Source of the DNA: Myroides albus
Lineage (GTDB): Bacteria > Bacteroidota > Bacteroidia > Flavobacteriales > Flavobacteriaceae
DNA: 44,402 nucleotides
Reading direction: 5' to 3'
Assembly: GCF_009711045.1 (NCBI RefSeq)
Contig: NZ_WMJX01000024.1
Location: 213 to 44,614 of the forward strand
Shown here: positions 31,662 to 42,124 of the stretch, one piece after another
Numbering within the stretch: position 1 is the stretch's first letter
How the letters are laid out: every line of letters starts with the position of its first letter
The notes under the pieces: model-generated
Seen by the model: the letters and a program-made list of their open reading frames with translations, nothing else
Database searches by the model: none
Told to the model about the DNA's origin: nothing
Translations under genes and position numbers: made by a program

Positions 31662-33785
31662 TTAGAACTTGTAATTAAACGACAAAGTAGCGATTCGGCT
31701 GTCTAAGTCGTATTTCTGGCGAATTTTAGAATTGAAGTTTTCGCCAGTAATTCTAAAGTTATTTGTCTTTAATACATCTGTTACGGCCAATTTTATGCTC
31801 GCTTTATCAGATAGTAAACTTTTTGATAAACCTAAAGACAGATCAAAATAAGCATCTCTTTTGTAAAGGCCGATATTGGATTTTGAGAAATATTGTGCGT
31901 TAGCCTCTGCTTTGATGCCCGAAGCTATCTTGAAGCTGTTTTGAGAATTAAGCGTAAAGGCAATTTGCTTGGTGTTTATATCATTGTCATTATAGTTTCC
32001 TTCGTATTTGTTGTTAAATAAGTTGAACATATTACTCATCGACCAAAACTCAAAAGGATTTACACTTGCAGTTAATGTCATACCATAATGATAAGATTTG
32101 CTTAAGTTTTCCAATGTTTTTACAAGGATTGTATTGTTGTCGATGTAGTTATATACTTGAGTCATCACATCACTTGTTTGACTAAAGTATAAAGTTGCAA
32201 TTAGGTATTTGCTCCATGTATAGCCTATTTCACTGGCGTGTGTGATCTCTGGTTTAAGATTAGCATTTCCTTGCCAATAGTTAAATGGATCATCATAGAA
32301 TCGAAATGGATTAAGATCAAAGTGACTTGGTCTATTAATTCTCTTGCTATAAGAGGCATAGAAACCATGAGCAGATTCTGTTTCGTATTTAATTGAAGCA
32401 CTTGGAAATAGCTTAGTATAATCTTTTTTATACCTCTGATTAGTGGTTCTTTGATGGATATCTCTGTGAGTATATTCCGTTCTAAGACCTGCTTGTATTT
32501 GCCATTTGTCTATAACCAGTTTATAATTGGCATATACTGAGTGTATCTGCTCTTTGTATTTGTAATCGTTTGTGGCTTCAGGATCTATATTCCAATGTCC
32601 ATTTTTTCCCGTTTCGTATATTGAGGGATTAGTATTTGATTTGACAATGGATTTCCATCCTGTTTCTAAAGCATTATTGTCATTAAAGGGTAGGGTAAAG
32701 TCTAGCTTGGCATTAAATACTTTTAAGTGAGTAGGTATCTTTGCTTTCCTGTCGTCTAAGATTTCGCCATTTTGACTATAAAGATTCTCCTGCAATTGTG
32801 TTTGCATTGAACGGAACTTTGAAGTTTCGTATTCTACATCCAAATCTACTTTGCCTCCCTTTTCGTTGAGTTTGTGTGCTGCCGTAAAATTAAATGTATA
32901 GTCATACCAATGTTCGTCGTTATAGTTATCTGTAGCTATACTTTGGTATAGTGTGTTTTTGGGCATATACACAAGGTTACTTCCTTTTGATTTGTCTTCA
33001 TAACGGCCAATTTTAGCATCAAATAGAAATCCTAAGCTTGTTTTGCTTGAAGCAGTATAATCCACTCCAACTTTAAAATTATTAGAAGTTAGGGGTTCAC
33101 TGGTTATTGAACGTTGTTTTGTTGAGCGATCAATTAACAAGGGATCTGATGTGTTATAAAAGTCTTGGTAGTAGGTCTTTCTCTCTTCTTCACCTCTAAA
33201 GGTGTAGCTGTAATCTCCAAATAGACTCACTTTTTCAGTTGCATAACTCAGATTCATACCTGTGTTTAAGCGGTTCTTTCTTCCGCGTCCACCATTGATA
33301 TAATAACTTCCTTTTAGGCCTTCTATATTGTACTTTTTCAGTACGATGTTTACAATACCTGCATTTCCTGAAGCGTCGTATTTTGCAGAGGGGTTTGCTA
33401 TAATTTCAATATTCTTAACCACAGAAGAATTGGTTGAGCGCAGCAGGTTTGCCAGTTCCTTTGTCGATAAAGAACTCAACTTGCCATTTAACATGACACT
33501 AACCCCTTTTTTTCCTCTTAAAGATAGTTCGCCATCTTGTGAAACTACAATACCAGGAGCCCTTCCAAGAACTTCTAAAACTGTACTCCCTTCTGATAAA
33601 ACACTGTTTTCAACACTGAATATCATTTTATCAGCTTTTTGTTGAAACACGGGTTTATCCACGTTGATGATAACTTCACTCAAGTGAATGTTAAAGCTAT
33701 TGGCGATACTGTCGAGTTGGGCCTCTGTTTGGCCATAAGAAAGGTATCCGGCAAGTGTAAATAAGCTTATGTAGAGTTTTTTCAT
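31662..33785 (-). CDS. TonB-dependent receptor-like outer-membrane barrel protein
   Basis: A 707-residue outer-membrane barrel protein with signal peptide (to LSYGQ, about residue 19). A plug-type domain at about 35-150 has VLEVLGRAPGIVVSQDGELSLRG, VSVMLNGKLSSLS and IEIIANPSAKYDASGNAGI. This is the type called outer membrane beta-barrel family; the usual carboxypeptidase-regulatory domain is missing. The barrel from about 155 ends in RIATLSFNYKF with the final aromatic. It overlaps the PepSY gene stop by one base (TAATG), so the two are translated together. PepSY-receptor pairs in Bacteroidota are typical of ferric siderophore or haem uptake; the substrate is inferred. Confidence 0.88.
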   Translation of the reverse strand: MKKLYISLFTLAGYLSYGQTEAQLDSIANSFNIHLSEVIINVDKPVFQQKADKMIFSVENSVLSEGSTVLEVLGRAPGIVVSQDGELSLRGKKGVSVMLNGKLSSLSTKELANLLRSTNSSVVKNIEIIANPSAKYDASGNAGIVNIVLKKYNIEGLKGSYYINGGRGRKNRLNTGMNLSYATEKVSLFGDYSYTFRGEEERKTYYQDFYNTSDPLLIDRSTKQRSITSEPLTSNNFKVGVDYTASSKTSLGFLFDAKIGRYEDKSKGSNLVYMPKNTLYQSIATDNYNDEHWYDYTFNFTAAHKLNEKGGKVDLDVEYETSKFRSMQTQLQENLYSQNGEILDDRKAKIPTHLKVFNAKLDFTLPFNDNNALETGWKSIVKSNTNPSIYETGKNGHWNIDPEATNDYKYKEQIHSVYANYKLVIDKWQIQAGLRTEYTHRDIHQRTTNQRYKKDYTKLFPSASIKYETESAHGFYASYSKRINRPSHFDLNPFRFYDDPFNYWQGNANLKPEITHASEIGYTWSKYLIATLYFSQTSDVMTQVYNYIDNNTILVKTLENLSKSYHYGMTLTASVNPFEFWSMSNMFNLFNNKYEGNYNDNDINTKQIAFTLNSQNSFKIASGIKAEANAQYFSKSNIGLYKRDAYFDLSLGLSKSLLSDKASIKLAVTDVLKTNNFRITGENFNSKIRQKYDLDSRIATLSFNYKF

Positions 33786-35011
33786 TATGTATTATTTAAG
33801 GTTTTTACTTTTTTTTTATTTCTTCGCCCCCACCAAATGATAAGACCTGTTACAGGTAGAGATGCGCAAAATAGGCTGCAAATAAAGGCAAGTACTTTTC
33901 CTGTAAATCCGAAAAATGCTCCTACGTGTAAGTCGTAGGTTGCATCAGTTGCCTTTTGAGCAAAGCTTTTATCTTTATAAGGGTGATTGTGCAGTAATTC
34001 GCCAGAGTGTTCATCAAAAATCATAAAGCTGGACTGGGCATAAGTAAATTCTTTTTCTTTTACACTGACAAATAGGTTGTCGTGGTGGTGGTCTGCATTG
34101 TCATGATCTTCAAGATCGAGTCCAAAAGAATGTGCATAAGGATAGTGTTGCTTAACTGTTTGGGCAATTTTGTCAATTGTCGTTGGAGTTTCTACACTTT
34201 CCGGAGCTGTTGTTTTATAGATTGAAAAGTCGGGAGAGTCGGCCGATCCTCCATTAAGTAACATATATACCCATAGTGTTGTGATTCTAAAGGAATACAT
34301 TATACCTGTTAGGGCGACAATTAGTGCCAAAAATGAAGCGTAGAAACCTAAGATATTGTGCAGATCGTAGTTTTTTCTTCTCCAGCCTTTAATATTCTTC
34401 CATCTAAACCAAAAGCGTTGTTTGCGCATATTTTTGTTCTTTGGCCACCAAAGTATAATTCCCGAGATGAGCATAATTACAAAAACTATAGTTGAAACAC
34501 CTACAATAGTTCCTCCAATTGTATTACTTAGTAAAAGTGATCGGTGTAGAATCATGGCAAAGAAGAAGGGATTCTTTCGAATGTCATAAACACCTAAGAC
34601 CTCTCCTGTATATTGATTGACATAAACGTTTTTATAAATAAGATAAGTGTTAAAATAGTTCCACCCATCGTGATTGCTCTTAAGTAGACCAAATTGATAT
34701 GAACGTGCTGGGTCAATGGGAATCGTTACATCTTCTGAAGAAATTTCTTCTCCCATTTCTTTGAGTTGCTTGTTGACTTTATCCTTTAACTCATATATTG
34801 GAATGGGATCTATATCTTGGTAATTTTCTTGATTGTGAAATATGACATGTTTTCGCATGTATGCCGTAATATCTTCGTTAAACACATAGAAAGCACCTGT
34901 AATGGATACTACAAAAACAATGATACCACTTAAAAGACCTAACCATAAATGTGCCTTTAATACCCAATTTTTAAAAAGGGATCTTCCCTTTTTTTTCTTC
35001 TTTGTATTCAT
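33785..35011 (-). CDS. PepSY-associated inner-membrane protein
   Basis: A 408-residue inner-membrane protein with PepSY-TM architecture: a Lys-rich start, a first helix (about 17-42, KAHLWLGLLSGIIVFVVSITG), a periplasmic PepSY domain (about 75-150), helices at about 150-195 and 215-245, a second periplasmic PepSY-like part (about 265-350) with a His-rich DHDNADHHHDN segment, and a final helix pair (about 365-400). Conserved membrane His are in HRSLLL and HNILGF. Relatives such as FpvG-type proteins act as inner-membrane reductases releasing iron from siderophores. It is the first gene of a two-gene operon with the receptor. Confidence 0.88.
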   Translation of the reverse strand: MNTKKKKKGRSLFKNWVLKAHLWLGLLSGIIVFVVSITGAFYVFNEDITAYMRKHVIFHNQENYQDIDPIPIYELKDKVNKQLKEMGEEISSEDVTIPIDPARSYQFGLLKSNHDGWNYFNTYLIYKNVYVNQYTGEVLGVYDIRKNPFFFAMILHRSLLLSNTIGGTIVGVSTIVFVIMLISGIILWWPKNKNMRKQRFWFRWKNIKGWRRKNYDLHNILGFYASFLALIVALTGIMYSFRITTLWVYMLLNGGSADSPDFSIYKTTAPESVETPTTIDKIAQTVKQHYPYAHSFGLDLEDHDNADHHHDNLFVSVKEKEFTYAQSSFMIFDEHSGELLHNHPYKDKSFAQKATDATYDLHVGAFFGFTGKVLAFICSLFCASLPVTGLIIWWGRRNKKKVKTLNNT

Positions 35012-35057
35012 GAAGTTTTTCGAGTTACTTAATTTAGATTCAATAAAAATAAAGTCG

Positions 35058-35065
35058 CAAATATA
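35058..35065 (-). promoter_or_regulatory. TATATTTG -7 box of the PepSY-receptor operon
   Basis: Exact TAnnTTTG match on the minus strand, 46 bases before the PepSY start. No clear -33 is present. Confidence 0.5.
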
Positions 35066-35340
35066 GAATTTATTCTCTGTAAAGTCAGTTTCTTATTAAA
35101 AGTTATTGATAATTTTTGCGCTTGATGTCTGGTTTTGGCCTTTTAAAACTTGCAGATTGTGGTTTTATTTATTTTAAGTGTCTGATTGCAAGTTGTTTGT
35201 TGCTTGAGTGTTTTTATATCATAACTATAGACAATAATTCAATAAGAGAGGGTGGACTTGGGGATTATGGGGATAGCCAACATCTTGTGCTCTACAAGAT
35301 TGTGTAAGTTCTATATTGAGAAAAAGTGAGTGAATAGGAT

Positions 35341-35622
35341 TAATGATTTCAAAAGTAAATGTAGGTCGAGTAAACATTAAGTATCTCAATGTTGTTTATT
35401 GATGAGATTATCAGAGTTGAAAGTGAAGTAAACTACTTTTAAAAAGCACAAGGGAATGTTTTAATCGCGGCTTAGCTTGCATTTTCTTGCAGATTGTTAG
35501 GGCTTTTCTTGGAGTTTGCTAGGCCAGAGAGGGGTTTTATCGAAGAAAGGTGCAAGAAAGATGCAAAAAAAACCTTAAGTTAGAGCGAATAGTATGTGTA
35601 CCAAGTTAGCTTTCAATCCATC
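35341..35622 (+). pseudogene. Decayed LytTR DNA-binding domain
   Basis: In the frame of 35389 the sequence reads LFIDEIIRVESEVNYF, stop, KAQGNVLIAA, stop, LAFSCRLLGLFLEFARPERGF, then IEERCKKDAKKTLS, stop, SE, stop, YVYQVS. Compared with LytTR domains (EIlyieaegnY at the front, then FvRvHRSyiV about 40 residues later), EIIRVESEVNY lies 39 residues before RPERGF, the expected spacing. Four in-frame stops, and an upstream piece in another frame (MISKVNVGRVNIKYLNVV), show a gene long since inactivated. LytTR response regulators control cell-surface genes; whether this one governed the nearby PepSY or SusC operon is unknown. Confidence 0.5.
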
Positions 35623-36306
35623 TTATTTACGACCTCATTGATGAAAGGAGACTACTTAACTTAATTGAAACTCATGTTAATTTAGGGAGTGAAGTGTAGT
35701 CTCAAGGTATAGCGGACTTGAGTGATCTTAGTTTAAGTTATGAATATGTTAAGATTGAAAGAGATTTTAATGTTAATGTTAAGCTGGTTTTAAGGTTGCG
35801 AATTGATGATTTGAATGCGTTTTTATTGAGCTTAAATAATATTTAATTTTATAATTATAGAAAACTAATTGTTTGAATAGTTAATTTATTGATTATTATT
35901 CTATATTTTAATTTTAGTCATCGTGTCGGTTTACTGTATTATTAGTAATAATGAGAGGTTATTTTGAGTCTATTTTAAATAATTGTACGTTTAGTGAATA
36001 ATTTACTTATATTATTCTCATTTATATTTCACTTGTTTTGTAAGATATTTATTGTTTGGAATTATGTTAAATAAAAAATTAATATTTATTTTAGAATATA
36101 CTCAATCTTAATTGATGTTTATGTTTCTTTTGTGGGCTTAATTATTGGTTTATTTTTAATTAAATAGCTAATTGTGTGTTATTATTTATAGTTATTAGTC
36201 TTTTTATGTGCTTAAAGTTTATTTATGTTAATTTTTAGACTGTATTAGGAATTATTTAATTTTTGTTATTTATTTGTTAACGGTTATTAATTAATAATTA
36301 ACAAAT

Positions 36307-39300
36307 ATGAAGAGAATATTACGAGGGTTTCTTGTTGTGTGCTCAATCTATCTCTCAGGAGGTGTAATGGTAGCGCAAGTAAGAACAGTTACTGGTAAAG
36401 TTATTGCTGCCAGTGATGGCTTACCTTTACCTGGTACTACGGTTATTATTAAAGGGACAAATACTGCTGTTCAAACAGATATAGATGGTCAGTATAGTCT
36501 TAAAGTAAATGACGGAAATGCAGTTTTAGTTTATGAATTCATGGGATTCGCTACACTGGAGAAAAAAGTAAATGCTCAGCAGGTGATTAACGTTTCTTTA
36601 TTAGACGATTCTAAGCTAATGGATGAGGTAGTGATCAATACTGGTTACCAAACTTTATCAAAGAGAAAAGAAGCAGGAGCAGTTAGCCGTATTGAAGCTA
36701 AAGACTTAAAAGTCGATGGTGTTACAGACGTAAGTAGAATGATTGAAGGTAAAGTGGCAGGGGTAACCGTGCAAAACCCTTCTGGAGTTTTTGGTGCTGC
36801 ACCTAAAATTACTATTCGTGGTAACTCATCTATTATGGGTGATACAAAACCGTTATGGGTTATTGATGGGGTAGTACAAGAGGATATTATTAATGTGTCT
36901 TTTGAACAATTAGCTTCAGGTAACTCTGAGTCTGTATTGAGTTCAGCTATTTCTGGATTAAATGCAGAAGACGTACTTAGTATCGATATCTTAAAAGATG
37001 CATCTGCTACTGCTATTTATGGTTCACGTGCCATGAATGGAGTAATTGTTGTAACTACAAAATCGGGAAGAAAAGAGACTCCTATGTCTATTACTTACGC
37101 GATGGAGAACACATTAAGACCTATTCCGATGTATTCGCAATATGACTTGATGAACTCTCAGCAAAACATGATGGTTTATAACGAACTTGAGCAAAAAGGA
37201 CATTTAGATTATGCTCAAATGTTATATGGCCGTAATGGTGGGGTTTATAATATGATGTATAGAGCTTTAAATGAGTATGATGCAGTAAATAGTAAATTTG
37301 CTTTATCTAACCAAGATCATATAAGAGCAGGATATTTGCAAACTTATGAGAAGGCTAATACAAATTGGTTTAAAGAATTATTCAGACCATCTATTACGCA
37401 GAATCACTCTTTGAGTTTTAATGGAGGAGGAAAAAACAGTGCATATTATGCTTCTCTTGGTTATTTTGCTGATCCAGGATGGACAATTGCTGATAGAGTA
37501 CACCGTTTAACAATGAATTTAAAGAATACATTCTTTGTTAATGATAAACTGACAATCTCTTTATCTGGAATGGCTTCTGTACGTGATCAAAAAGCACCAG
37601 GAACATATGATTCTGAGAAAGATGTTGTGAATGGTTCAATCAGTCGTGATTTCGACATTAACCCATTTAGTTATGCTCTTAATACTTCTCGTGCTTTACG
37701 TGCTAAAAATGAGTTGGGTGAGTATGAGTACTATAGAAGTAATTGGGCGCCATTTAATATTTTAAATGAGCTTGATAATAATAGAATGGATATTGATGTA
37801 AAAGATATTCGTTTTCAAGCTGAGGCAGAATATAAAATTCTTCCAAACTTAAAATACAATGTGAATGGTTCTGCTCGTTATGCAACTACAAAACGCGTGC
37901 ACAATGTAACAGAAAACTCTAACGTTATTGCGGCATATAATGCCAATGAGAATACAATCGAACGCGATCAAAACGTTTTCTTATATAGAGATCCAAGTAG
38001 ACCTGAATTACCAGGTATGCCAATTATGACTAACTCTGGACTAAAGCGTACTTATACAAATGATATGACTTCTTTCTTATTAAGAAATACACTTTCATAT
38101 GATAACGTATTTGCAGATAAACATGAGTTAGATGTTTTTGGAGGTACAGAGATGCGTGTGGTTAATAGAAGTAATGATTATTTCTTAGCTCAAGGAGTTC
38201 AATATGAAAATGGGGATGTATCTTATCCTGAGATTGATGCAATGCGTAAGTTGCTTGAACAAGGAGGAGAATATTTCTATTTTAAAGAAGAGAGAGAAAG
38301 AACTCTAGCTTTCTTTGCAAGAGCTGCTTATACATATGATCACCGATATACTTTAGCTTTAACAGGTCGTTATGATGGATCTAATAGCCAAGGTGATACA
38401 GGTTCTTCAAGATGGTTGCCAACATGGACTGCTTCTGGAAAATGGTTAATATCAAATGAGGCTTTTATGCAAAACAGTCTAACAGTTAGTAATTTAGCTT
38501 TAAGAGCTTCTTATGGTTTAACTGCTACTGCTGGACCTGCTACTAACTCATTGGCAATTTATAGACCTTATGTGACTCATAGACCAGGTTCGAATAATAT
38601 GGAGAATGGAATTAACATTCAAGATTTGAAAAATGCGGACCTTACTTGGGAGAAACAATACGAATTTAACGTTGGAGTTGATTTAGGACTTTGGAACAAT
38701 AGACTTCAATTAGCAGTAGATGCTTATCAAAGAAATTCATTTGATTTAATTGATCAGATTAGAACATCTGGAGTTGGTGGTCAATATATTAAGTTAGGTA
38801 ATAATGCGGATATCAAAACAAAAGGTATTGAGTTTGGTATTACTTCAACTAATATTAAGTCTGGAGATTTCTCTTGGTCGACAACAGTTAATGGATCTAT
38901 TTTCCATCAAGAAGTTACAAGTTTGCAAAATACTCCACGTGTTATTGATTTAGTTAGTGGTTATGGAGCTATGGAAGGACGTCCAACAAATGCTTTGTAT
39001 TCTTACGATTTTACAGGATTAAATGCTGATGGTATGCCAACATTTGTTCAAGCACCTGGAGTAACAGATGTAGTTGGAGGAGCAAATTTCCAAGATTCAG
39101 TTAATTTAGAGAAGTACTTAAAGTATGAAGGTTCAATCGATCCTAATAAAACCTTGAGTTTATCTAATACATTTGAATACAAGAACTGGAGTTTAGGATT
39201 TTTATTTGTTGCTTCTGGAGGAAACAAGATCCGTTTAAACCCTACTTATGCTAGTTCTTATTCAGATATTGATGTTTTTGGAAAATCAATGAATGATCGT

Positions 39301-39663
39301 TGGTTAAATCCTGGGGATGAGAATTTTACAAATGTACCAGTTATAGCTGATAATACTATTTCTGTTAAATATGGAAATTCTGCGGTTATTAGAGCTTTTA
39401 ATGCTTATAACTATTCTTCAGAACGTGTGGCTGACGGTGGATTTGTGAGATTGAAAAATATTTCATTAAGTTATGAATTCCCTGACCACTTTAAAAAGTC
39501 TATGAAAATGACAAGATTTTCAGTTCGCTTTATGGCAACAAACCCATGGCTTATCTATGCAGATAAAAAGCTTAATGGAGAGGATCCTGAGTTCTATAGA
39601 ACAGGTGGGGTAGCTATGCCTCAAACCGCTCAGTACACATTGACTTTAAATGTTGGTTTCTAA
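36307..39663 (+). CDS. SusC/RagA-type TonB-dependent receptor
   Basis: A 1118-residue SusC-type receptor with signal peptide (to about VMVAQ, residue 24). A carboxypeptidase-regulatory-like domain follows at about 28-100 (VTGKVIAASDGLPLPGTTVIIKG, DIDGQYSL). The TonB-box region and plug come at about 110-255, with NTGYQTLSKRKEAGAVS, KVAGVTVQNPSG, ITIRGNSSIMGDTKPLWVIDG and the SusC signature SATAIYGSRAMNGVIVVTTKSG. A long barrel ends YTLTLNVGF. It pairs with the SusD gene 14 bases downstream to form a pedal-bin importer in the outer membrane. The two lipoprotein genes after SusD suggest a peptide or protein-derived substrate rather than a glycan; no glycosidase is present. Confidence 0.97.
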   Translation: MKRILRGFLVVCSIYLSGGVMVAQVRTVTGKVIAASDGLPLPGTTVIIKGTNTAVQTDIDGQYSLKVNDGNAVLVYEFMGFATLEKKVNAQQVINVSLLDDSKLMDEVVINTGYQTLSKRKEAGAVSRIEAKDLKVDGVTDVSRMIEGKVAGVTVQNPSGVFGAAPKITIRGNSSIMGDTKPLWVIDGVVQEDIINVSFEQLASGNSESVLSSAISGLNAEDVLSIDILKDASATAIYGSRAMNGVIVVTTKSGRKETPMSITYAMENTLRPIPMYSQYDLMNSQQNMMVYNELEQKGHLDYAQMLYGRNGGVYNMMYRALNEYDAVNSKFALSNQDHIRAGYLQTYEKANTNWFKELFRPSITQNHSLSFNGGGKNSAYYASLGYFADPGWTIADRVHRLTMNLKNTFFVNDKLTISLSGMASVRDQKAPGTYDSEKDVVNGSISRDFDINPFSYALNTSRALRAKNELGEYEYYRSNWAPFNILNELDNNRMDIDVKDIRFQAEAEYKILPNLKYNVNGSARYATTKRVHNVTENSNVIAAYNANENTIERDQNVFLYRDPSRPELPGMPIMTNSGLKRTYTNDMTSFLLRNTLSYDNVFADKHELDVFGGTEMRVVNRSNDYFLAQGVQYENGDVSYPEIDAMRKLLEQGGEYFYFKEERERTLAFFARAAYTYDHRYTLALTGRYDGSNSQGDTGSSRWLPTWTASGKWLISNEAFMQNSLTVSNLALRASYGLTATAGPATNSLAIYRPYVTHRPGSNNMENGINIQDLKNADLTWEKQYEFNVGVDLGLWNNRLQLAVDAYQRNSFDLIDQIRTSGVGGQYIKLGNNADIKTKGIEFGITSTNIKSGDFSWSTTVNGSIFHQEVTSLQNTPRVIDLVSGYGAMEGRPTNALYSYDFTGLNADGMPTFVQAPGVTDVVGGANFQDSVNLEKYLKYEGSIDPNKTLSLSNTFEYKNWSLGFLFVASGGNKIRLNPTYASSYSDIDVFGKSMNDRWLNPGDENFTNVPVIADNTISVKYGNSAVIRAFNAYNYSSERVADGGFVRLKNISLSYEFPDHFKKSMKMTRFSVRFMATNPWLIYADKKLNGEDPEFYRTGGVAMPQTAQYTLTLNVGF

Positions 39664-39677
39664 ATTTTTGAACAATT

Positions 39678-41213
39678 ATGAAAAGAATAAAAATATTAGT
39701 TAGTGTTTTATTATTAGCAGCAACAACTGTTAGCTGTGGTGATTTCTTATCAGAAACACCAGATAATAGAACTGTTATAGATAGTCCAAGAAAGGTTGAG
39801 CAGTTACTGGTAGCGGCTTATCCAGATGCAACATTTATGTTGTTTAATGAGATGATGGCTGATGATGTAAGAGATTCAGGAAAAATGAATTTGACATCAG
39901 AGAATGACGAGAAGATGTTTACATTTCAAGATGTTCATGATGAAGATTTAGATTGGCCTATTCGTTATTGGATGGAAGCTTATAAAGCAATTGCTCAAGC
40001 TAATACAGCACTCGAGGCAATTGATAAATTAGAAAAAGAATATGCAAATAAACCAAGTAAACGTTCTTTAGAAAATTTAAGAGGAGAGGCATTGTTAGCA
40101 AGAGCATATTCACACTTTATGTTAGTGAATCTTTGGGCTAAGCATTACGATCCTGCAACAGCAAGTTCTGATATGGGTATCCCTTATATGACAAGTGTAG
40201 AAGATGAATTACTTGTTAAATATGAAAGAAATTCTGTTGAAGAAGTATATGACTTAATAGAGGATGATATCTTAACTGGAATTGCTAAACTTAAGGGAGT
40301 AACTTATGAGAATAACAATGTAGAACGTTACCACTTTAATGAGGCAGCAGCAAATGCATTCGCAACTCGTTTCTACCTATTTAAAGGTGATTACAAAAAT
40401 GCTATTAAGTATTCGCAAGCTGTGCAAGGTTTACCAATTGGAAAACTTAGAGATGTACAAGGGGCTAATAAGAAGAGTATTGAGCAAAACGAAACAGATT
40501 ATGCGCAGACTTATGTGCCAACTAATTTATTAGTGAGTACTGTAAAGTCAAGGATGACAAGAATTTTGCATACAAATAGATTTAATTTATCTTCTGCTTC
40601 TGCCAATAGATCATTGTTTGGACCAAATACGCATCCATTAGCGGAGAAAAATGGAAATTGGAATTATCCAAACGATACATATTCATTAAATGATCGTTAC
40701 TATGTACATAAGTTCTATGAGCATTTTAAAATTATAGATTTTACAAATATGACAGGTCATACTTATGTATCATTTGTTCTGTTTTCTAATGATATGATGT
40801 ATTTGGATAGAATTGAAGCAATGATTTTAGATAACCAAATTGACGAGGCTTCTAAAATGTTAGAGTATTTTACCCTTACAAGAACAAATCTTAATGCACC
40901 TGCTCAGGAGTTCATGGGAAGTATCAAGTATAGTGATTGGCAAAATCTTTACCCAATTCAGACAAGTGATATCAATCCAAAAACACAACTTTCTGAAGAA
41001 CAAACAACTTTGTTAAGAGCGCTATTAGATGCTAGAAGAAGAGAAGGTTACCAAGAAGGATACAGATGGTTTGATATTCGTCGCTATAATATAGTTGTTA
41101 AACATCAAATGGCTACAGGCGAAGTGTATGAAGTTAAAGAGAATGATAACCTACAACAACTTCAGATTCCACTTATGGCAATTGATAAAGGTATAACTCC
41201 TAACCCTAGATAA
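39678..41213 (+). CDS. SusD/RagB-type surface lipoprotein
   Basis: A 511-residue lipoprotein lid for the SusC channel. The lipobox is TVSC (Cys20), followed by the SusD-typical GDFLSETPDNRTVIDSPRKVEQLLVAAYP. TPR-like helices in the front half carry YWMEAYKAIAQANTALEAID and LRGEALLARAYSHFMLVNLWAKHY, a hallmark of the family. The C-terminal RagB/SusD part ends with LLDARRREGYQEGYRWFDIRRYN, again signature. It binds the nutrient at the cell surface. Gap to SusC is 14 bases and to the next gene 10 bases, so all four genes are one operon. Confidence 0.95.
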   Translation: MKRIKILVSVLLLAATTVSCGDFLSETPDNRTVIDSPRKVEQLLVAAYPDATFMLFNEMMADDVRDSGKMNLTSENDEKMFTFQDVHDEDLDWPIRYWMEAYKAIAQANTALEAIDKLEKEYANKPSKRSLENLRGEALLARAYSHFMLVNLWAKHYDPATASSDMGIPYMTSVEDELLVKYERNSVEEVYDLIEDDILTGIAKLKGVTYENNNVERYHFNEAAANAFATRFYLFKGDYKNAIKYSQAVQGLPIGKLRDVQGANKKSIEQNETDYAQTYVPTNLLVSTVKSRMTRILHTNRFNLSSASANRSLFGPNTHPLAEKNGNWNYPNDTYSLNDRYYVHKFYEHFKIIDFTNMTGHTYVSFVLFSNDMMYLDRIEAMILDNQIDEASKMLEYFTLTRTNLNAPAQEFMGSIKYSDWQNLYPIQTSDINPKTQLSEEQTTLLRALLDARRREGYQEGYRWFDIRRYNIVVKHQMATGEVYEVKENDNLQQLQIPLMAIDKGITPNPR

Positions 41214-41223
41214 TTTTAAGATT

Positions 41224-42114
41224 ATGAAAACAAACAATATTTTGAAAGGCTTAGGTTTATTTTTCACTTTAGGCCTTGTTTTAACATCATGTTCAAGTGA
41301 TGATAAAATTGGTGATAGTATTTACAATACTGAAGAACAGCCAAAGACTGAATTAGATCAATGGATATTTAAATCATATACAGAGCCATATAATATAGAT
41401 GCTACTTATTTGTGGAATGAAAGTATGGGAAAACCAGATAAAACTTTATTTCCGCCTAAGTTAAGTAGTGTGAAGCCTGCTTTACAAGTGGTTAAGAAAA
41501 TATGGATTGATAGTTATTCAGAAGTAGGGGGCGAGGACTTTGTTAAGCTAATCGCGCCACGTCAATTGCATTTAATAGGAAGTTACAACTTGAATCACAA
41601 TGGAACAATTGTTTTAGGTGAAGCTGGTGGTGGTGCTCGAATCACTCTATACAATGTTGATTTTGTAGATTACACTGATTTAGAAGATGTTCGTGAGTTT
41701 GTACATACCATTCAACACGAATATATTCACATTTTGAATCAAAGTAAACCTTATGATATTGTAACATGGAAAGCATTAGGTGAAAAACTTGGAGGGTATA
41801 CATCTAACTGGTATAATCAAAATGATGAAGATAGTAATAATTTAGGTTTTGTGACTCCATATGCTAGATTAAACTCTGATGAGGATTTTGCAGAAACAGC
41901 TTCTTTTGTTCTTTTAAGTTCAAAAGCTGAACTTGAAAGTTTCCTAAGTAAGGTTAAGTCTGCTGATGGAAAAGCAATTATAGAGCAAAAAATTGCTATT
42001 GTTGAAAAGTACTTTTTAGATCAATTTTCAATGGACTTTTTTGAACTTAGGGATGCTGCTGAACGCAACACTAATGATGTGATTAATGGAAATTTTGAAG
42101 AAAATCAACCTTAA
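41224..42114 (+). CDS. Substrate import-associated zinc metallohydrolase lipoprotein
   Basis: A 296-residue lipoprotein (LVLTSC, Cys23, followed by SSDDK) with an HExxH zinc site, His165-Glu166-xx-His169 in VHTIQHEYIHILNQ. A likely third ligand is Glu224 in DEDFAETASFVLL, giving a gluzincin-like arrangement. This matches a named family of putative zinc metallohydrolases that occur next to SusC/SusD pairs. It is probably a surface-exposed peptidase that prepares the substrate for import. Its position right after SusD in the operon agrees. Substrate unknown. Confidence 0.9.
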   Translation: MKTNNILKGLGLFFTLGLVLTSCSSDDKIGDSIYNTEEQPKTELDQWIFKSYTEPYNIDATYLWNESMGKPDKTLFPPKLSSVKPALQVVKKIWIDSYSEVGGEDFVKLIAPRQLHLIGSYNLNHNGTIVLGEAGGGARITLYNVDFVDYTDLEDVREFVHTIQHEYIHILNQSKPYDIVTWKALGEKLGGYTSNWYNQNDEDSNNLGFVTPYARLNSDEDFAETASFVLLSSKAELESFLSKVKSADGKAIIEQKIAIVEKYFLDQFSMDFFELRDAAERNTNDVINGNFEENQP

Positions 42115-42124
42115 TAAGTAAACA

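Larger units (their letters stand above)
35012..36306. other. Long gene-free stretch between the two uptake systems
   Basis: No intact gene is present. 35012-35340 is AT-rich with a -7 box for the PepSY gene. 35341-35640 carries a decayed LytTR domain. 35700-35846 holds a 49-codon start-less open frame (GIADLSDLSLSYEYVKI...RIDDLNAFLL), possibly more of the same or another relic. From 35847 to 36306 the sequence is extremely AT-rich and likely contains the SusC operon promoter, which I cannot fix to a box. Confidence 0.5.

Noticed and set aside
35116..35307. 63-codon plus-strand ORF in the long gap
   Set aside because: It starts from a non-ATG codon, has Cys-rich random-looking sequence and no promoter or neighbour logic.
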